In this document: positions 14,499 to 17,226 of the stretch, piece after piece
Layout: each line of letters begins with the position of its first letter
How positions within the stretch are numbered: position 1 is the stretch's first letter
NCBI GenBank assembly: GCA_019508105.1
Contig: JAEKMB010000121.1
Span: 1-17,226, forward strand
Direction of reading: 5' to 3'
DNA from: Alphaproteobacteria bacterium
GTDB lineage: Bacteria; Pseudomonadota; Alphaproteobacteria; Micropepsales; Micropepsaceae
DNA length: 17,226 bases
Notes under the pieces: generated by a model
What the model was told of the DNA's origin: nothing
Database searches by the model: none
What the model saw: only the letters and a program-made list of their open reading frames with translations
Program-made: the position numbers and the translations under genes

Positions 14499-14506
14499 AT
14501 GGTTCC
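14482..14506 (-). promoter_or_regulatory. EcfG-like promoter candidate, minus strand (distal)
   Basis: GGAAC (14506-14502), a 16-base spacer, and CATT (14485-14482) give one mismatch to the EcfG consensus. It overlaps the plus-strand box, so divergent transcription could share this control region. Confidence 0.35.
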
Positions 14507-14527
14507 GCCACCTATAAGGAAAAAGTC

Positions 14528-14746
14528 ATGGCACGAAAATATTCCAAAGGCGCCTCGAAAAAGGTCAAGAAGGCGATGCATGAGCGCAAGAAAGGCACTC
14601 TGAAAAGCGGTTCCGGCAGGAAAGTGAAGAGCAGGAAGCAGGCGATCGCCATCGGCCTGTCGGAAGCCCGCAAGGAAGGCAAGAAGGTCCCCAAGAAGGC
14701 AAAGAAGTCCAAGAAGAAGAGCAAAAGGAAAAGCAAGAAAAGTTAA
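14528..14746 (+). CDS. DUF6496-type small lysine-rich protein
   Basis: A 72-residue, extremely basic protein: MARKYSKGASKKVKKAMHE, then KKGTLKSGSGRKVKSRKQAI, AIGLSEARKEGKKVPKK and a final poly-Lys/Ser tail resembling a histone H1 tail. The core matches what I recall of DUF6496, a family of unknown function. Nucleic-acid binding is plausible from charge only. AAGGA (14516-14520) seven bases before ATG 14528 fixes the start; an in-frame ATG at 14483 would fall inside the promoter candidate. It is divergent from the 14415 gene. The 90 bp downstream of the stop show no T-tailed terminator. Confidence 0.88.
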   Translation: MARKYSKGASKKVKKAMHERKKGTLKSGSGRKVKSRKQAIAIGLSEARKEGKKVPKKAKKSKKKSKRKSKKS

Positions 14747-14836
14747 GCGGTCGCCGCAAAGCCGCTCGAGGTTGAAAGCGCAGGGACTGCATGTCGCGGG
14801 CGTTCAGCACCGTAAGGCATGGACGGGCCCAGTTTC

Positions 14837-16957
14837 CTATTTTGGCGGCACCAGGCCGCGATGCACCAGCATCGGACCGATATCGGGGTCCTTGCCGTAA
14901 AAGGCCTTGAACATAGGGCCGTAATCCAAAGTGTGGCCGCGGGACAGGACCAGGTCGCGGAAGCGCTGGCCATTGGCCCGGGTCAGCCCGCCATGGGCGG
15001 TGAACCAGGCATAGGCATCGTCATCCAGCATCACCGTCCATTGATAGGCGTAATAGCCGGCTGCGTAACCATTGGCCCAGATGTGCAGGAAATAGCTGGA
15101 GCGGTAGCGGGTGGGCACATTGGGAAAGTCGGTGCCGGTCGTCTTGAGCGCCTGGGTTTCGAAGGCATCGACATCCTGCTTGGGGGTGCCCGGCGCCAAG
15201 GTGTGCCACTGCATGTCCAGCTGCGAGGCGGCCAACAGCTCGCCCAGCGCATAGCCCTGGCCCCAATTCTCCGAAGCCTTGATCTTGTCCACCAGGCTTT
15301 GCGGGATGGTCGCGCCGGTCTTGTAATGGACGGCATAGTGCTTGAGCACGTCGGGATAAAGCGCCCAATGCTCATTGAACTGGGAGGGAAACTCGACAAA
15401 GTCGCGCGCCACATTGGTACCCGACACCAGTGGATAGGTCTGGTTTGCGAACAGCCCATGCAGGGCATGGCCGAACTCATGGAACATGGTGTTGGCGTCG
15501 TCGAAGCTGATCAGTGCCGGCGCGCCCGGCGCGGGCTTTGTGAAGTTGGCGACATTGTAGATGACCGGCCTGAGGCCCCTGAGCTTGGACTGGCCCACGA
15601 AATTGCTCATCCAGGCGCCGCCGGACTTGTTGTCACGCTTGAAGTAATCGAAATACATCAGCCCCAGCTTGGAGCCGTCCTGGTCGAACACTTCGTAAAC
15701 CATCACATCGGGGTGATAGACCGGAATATCGGTGCGGCGCTTGAAGGTGATGCCGTAAAGCTTGGTGGCGGCATAGAAGACGCCGTCCTCCAATACTTTG
15801 TGGAGTTCGAAATAGGGCTTGAGCGCCTCTTCATCCAGTTCGTAGCGCGCCTTGCGCACCTTTTCGGCATAACGCTGCCAATCCCAGGGCTTGAGATCGA
15901 AATGCTTGCCGTCTTTGTCGATGGCGGCCTGGATCAGCCGGGCTTCCTCACCTGCTTTGGCGCGGGTGGGGGGCACCAGCTGGCGGATGAACTTGTCCAC
16001 CGCCTGCGGCGTCTGGGCCATCTGATCGTACAGCACATAAGCCGCATAGTTGGGATAGCCGAGCAGCTTGGCCTTCTCGGCGCGAAGCACGGCCAGTTGC
16101 GCAATGATGGCGCGGGTGTCGTGCTTGTCGCCTTTCTCGGTGCGAGTCCAGCTATTTTGGAACAGCCTTTCGCGCACGTTGCGATCTGCCAGTGAAGTCA
16201 GCAGCGGTTGCTGGGTGGTGTTCTGCAGCGGAATGACATACTTGCCGGCAAGCCCGCGCCCTTTGGCGGCCTGCGCGGCATTAGCGATCTCCGCTTCCGA
16301 CAGTCCGGCAAGCTCGGCTTTATCGTTGATCACCAGCGCGCCGGCCTTCGCCGCGGCCACCAGCCTTTGCTGGAAATCGGTTTCCAGGCTGGCGCCCTGC
16401 TTGTTGATCTGTTGCAGCCGGGCCTTGTCCGCCGGCGGCAAGTTGGCGCCGGCATGGACGAACTGGCGGTAATAGAGCGCCAGAACCTGCAGTGCTTCCG
16501 GGTCCAGCTTCAGGGCGGCGCGCCGGTCGTAGAGCGCCTTCACCCGTGCGAACAATTTGGCATTGAGATAGATGGCGTCGTTATGCGCCGCCAGCCTGGG
16601 CGCCTCGACGGTCTGCACCTTGTCCAGCGCGGGATTGGTATTGGCCTGCACGACGCCGGAAAAGGTATTGTTGACCCGCTCCAGCATCCGGCCCGACTGC
16701 TCCATCGCCACGATGGTGTTGTCGAAGCTGGGGGTATCCTTGTTGTCCGCGATGGCGGCGATCTCGGCCAGCTGCTGCTTCATGCCCGCCTCGAAGGCCG
16801 GCTGATAGTCGCGGTCCTTGATGATGTCGAAGCGCGGCGCCTGGTATGGCAAGCTGCTGGGGGTATCGAACGGACCGCCGGCGGCGCAGGCGGGAGCCGC
16901 CAACATTAAGGCAGGCACCGCGGCCAGCAGCATTCCGATACAGATGGTATTGCGCAT
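14837..16957 (-). CDS. dcp: Secreted M3 family metallopeptidase, peptidyl-dipeptidase Dcp type
   Basis: A 706-residue zinc peptidase that releases C-terminal dipeptides or degrades oligopeptides. A Sec signal peptide covers about residues 1-25 (MRNTICIGMLLAAVPALMLAAPACA). The mature length of about 680 fits Dcp. The zinc site is HEFGH (His493, Glu494, His497), with Glu522 in FVEFPSQFNEHW 29 residues after the first His, as in Dcp. SGGAWMSNF and the C-terminal tyrosine/glycine-rich segment SYFLHIWANGYAAGYYAY also match. The signal peptide points to the periplasm. A GGCGGGGA ribosome site precedes ATG 16957, and a TAATAT box further upstream could be a -10 element. It follows the partial gene at 17023 by 65 bp on the same strand. 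Confidence 0.97.
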   Translation of the reverse strand: MRNTICIGMLLAAVPALMLAAPACAAGGPFDTPSSLPYQAPRFDIIKDRDYQPAFEAGMKQQLAEIAAIADNKDTPSFDNTIVAMEQSGRMLERVNNTFSGVVQANTNPALDKVQTVEAPRLAAHNDAIYLNAKLFARVKALYDRRAALKLDPEALQVLALYYRQFVHAGANLPPADKARLQQINKQGASLETDFQQRLVAAAKAGALVINDKAELAGLSEAEIANAAQAAKGRGLAGKYVIPLQNTTQQPLLTSLADRNVRERLFQNSWTRTEKGDKHDTRAIIAQLAVLRAEKAKLLGYPNYAAYVLYDQMAQTPQAVDKFIRQLVPPTRAKAGEEARLIQAAIDKDGKHFDLKPWDWQRYAEKVRKARYELDEEALKPYFELHKVLEDGVFYAATKLYGITFKRRTDIPVYHPDVMVYEVFDQDGSKLGLMYFDYFKRDNKSGGAWMSNFVGQSKLRGLRPVIYNVANFTKPAPGAPALISFDDANTMFHEFGHALHGLFANQTYPLVSGTNVARDFVEFPSQFNEHWALYPDVLKHYAVHYKTGATIPQSLVDKIKASENWGQGYALGELLAASQLDMQWHTLAPGTPKQDVDAFETQALKTTGTDFPNVPTRYRSSYFLHIWANGYAAGYYAYQWTVMLDDDAYAWFTAHGGLTRANGQRFRDLVLSRGHTLDYGPMFKAFYGKDPDIGPMLVHRGLVPPK

Positions 16958-17022
16958 GCGCGTCCCCGCCAGATCCGAGGGGATAATATTACCCGCTCCG
17001 GGCGGCGGCGCTAGGGCACCGG

Positions 17023-17226
17023 CTAGATCAGCCCGCCTACGCTGCGGATGGCGGCGGTGGCAACCTGCACATCCTCGCGCACGCCCTGGCGCTTATGCTT
17101 GGCCAGGATGAGTACCGTCTTGACGCTGTGGGCATATTCGCCCGGCTGGGCGGGGCGCACGGCGACGACCTTGGCCACGTCGATCTTCACCGCAGCGCCG
17201 TCGGGACGGGTGAGCTTGACCAGGTC
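17023..17226 (-). CDS. C-terminal part of an unidentified small protein
   Basis: The frame enters from the right edge and ends with TAG at 17023-17025, leaving 67 residues that begin DLVKLTRPDGAAVKIDVAKV and end TAAIRSVGGLI. Codon use matches the neighbouring genes. The opening LTRPDGAAVKIDVAKVVAV faintly recalls FlbD-like small proteins (LTRxNG followed by a short hydrophobic strand), but the resemblance is weak and I assign no function. The true start may lie only a few codons outside the window. Confidence 0.6.
   Translation of the reverse strand, partial: DLVKLTRPDGAAVKIDVAKVVAVRPAQPGEYAHSVKTVLILAKHKRQGVREDVQVATAAIRSVGGLI

Noticed and set aside
14819..16195. A 458-codon plus-strand open frame
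   Set aside because: It is antisense to the M3 peptidase, which has a full active site; the translation shows no family features.

Overview
The window looks like chromosomal DNA from a GC-rich alphaproteobacterium. The support is strong third-position GC bias with many long antisense shadow frames, an LeuDB pair and a DUF3175 protein typical of that class, boxes resembling the EcfG (sigma-EcfG) general stress promoter, and a two-hairpin intergenic repeat of a kind common there. I cannot name the genus. Nothing points to phage, plasmid, transposase, CRISPR, tRNA or rRNA.

Layout. (1) 1-241: the N-terminus of a membrane-anchored protein leaves the left edge on the minus strand, divergent from a small cysteine-cluster protein (372-734). 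(2) 963-4823: a lactate/glycolate-type permease and malate synthase G, a C2/C3 acid uptake and glyoxylate-assimilation neighbourhood, separated by a strong terminator. (3) 4917-6640 minus: leuD-leuB of leucine biosynthesis without leuC. (4) 6717-13635: a sugar-acid island. It holds an ACS-type MFS transporter and an exported amidohydrolase (minus), a Tat-exported beta-propeller and a Tat-exported enolase-superfamily dehydratase with a galactonate-dehydratase-like active site (plus), and a dgoK-dgoA pair with overlapping ends (minus). Together they resemble a De Ley-Doudoroff galactonate pathway in which dehydration appears to have moved to the periplasm. (5) 13658-14746: small stress-type genes (DUF3175, a C-terminally altered glycine-zipper stress protein, a DUF6496-type basic protein) around a divergent region with EcfG-like boxes on both strands. 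(6) 14837-17226 minus: a secreted M3 peptidyl-dipeptidase and the C-terminus of an unidentified small protein.

Non-coding content. Two copies of the same palindromic repeat (4830-4912 and 12024-12099) sit exactly between convergent gene pairs. The only gene-free stretch over 300 bases (9486-9904) carries a chain of hairpins ending in a near-ideal intrinsic terminator on the minus strand. That suggests an unannotated small RNA or an attenuating leader for the amidohydrolase-transporter genes.
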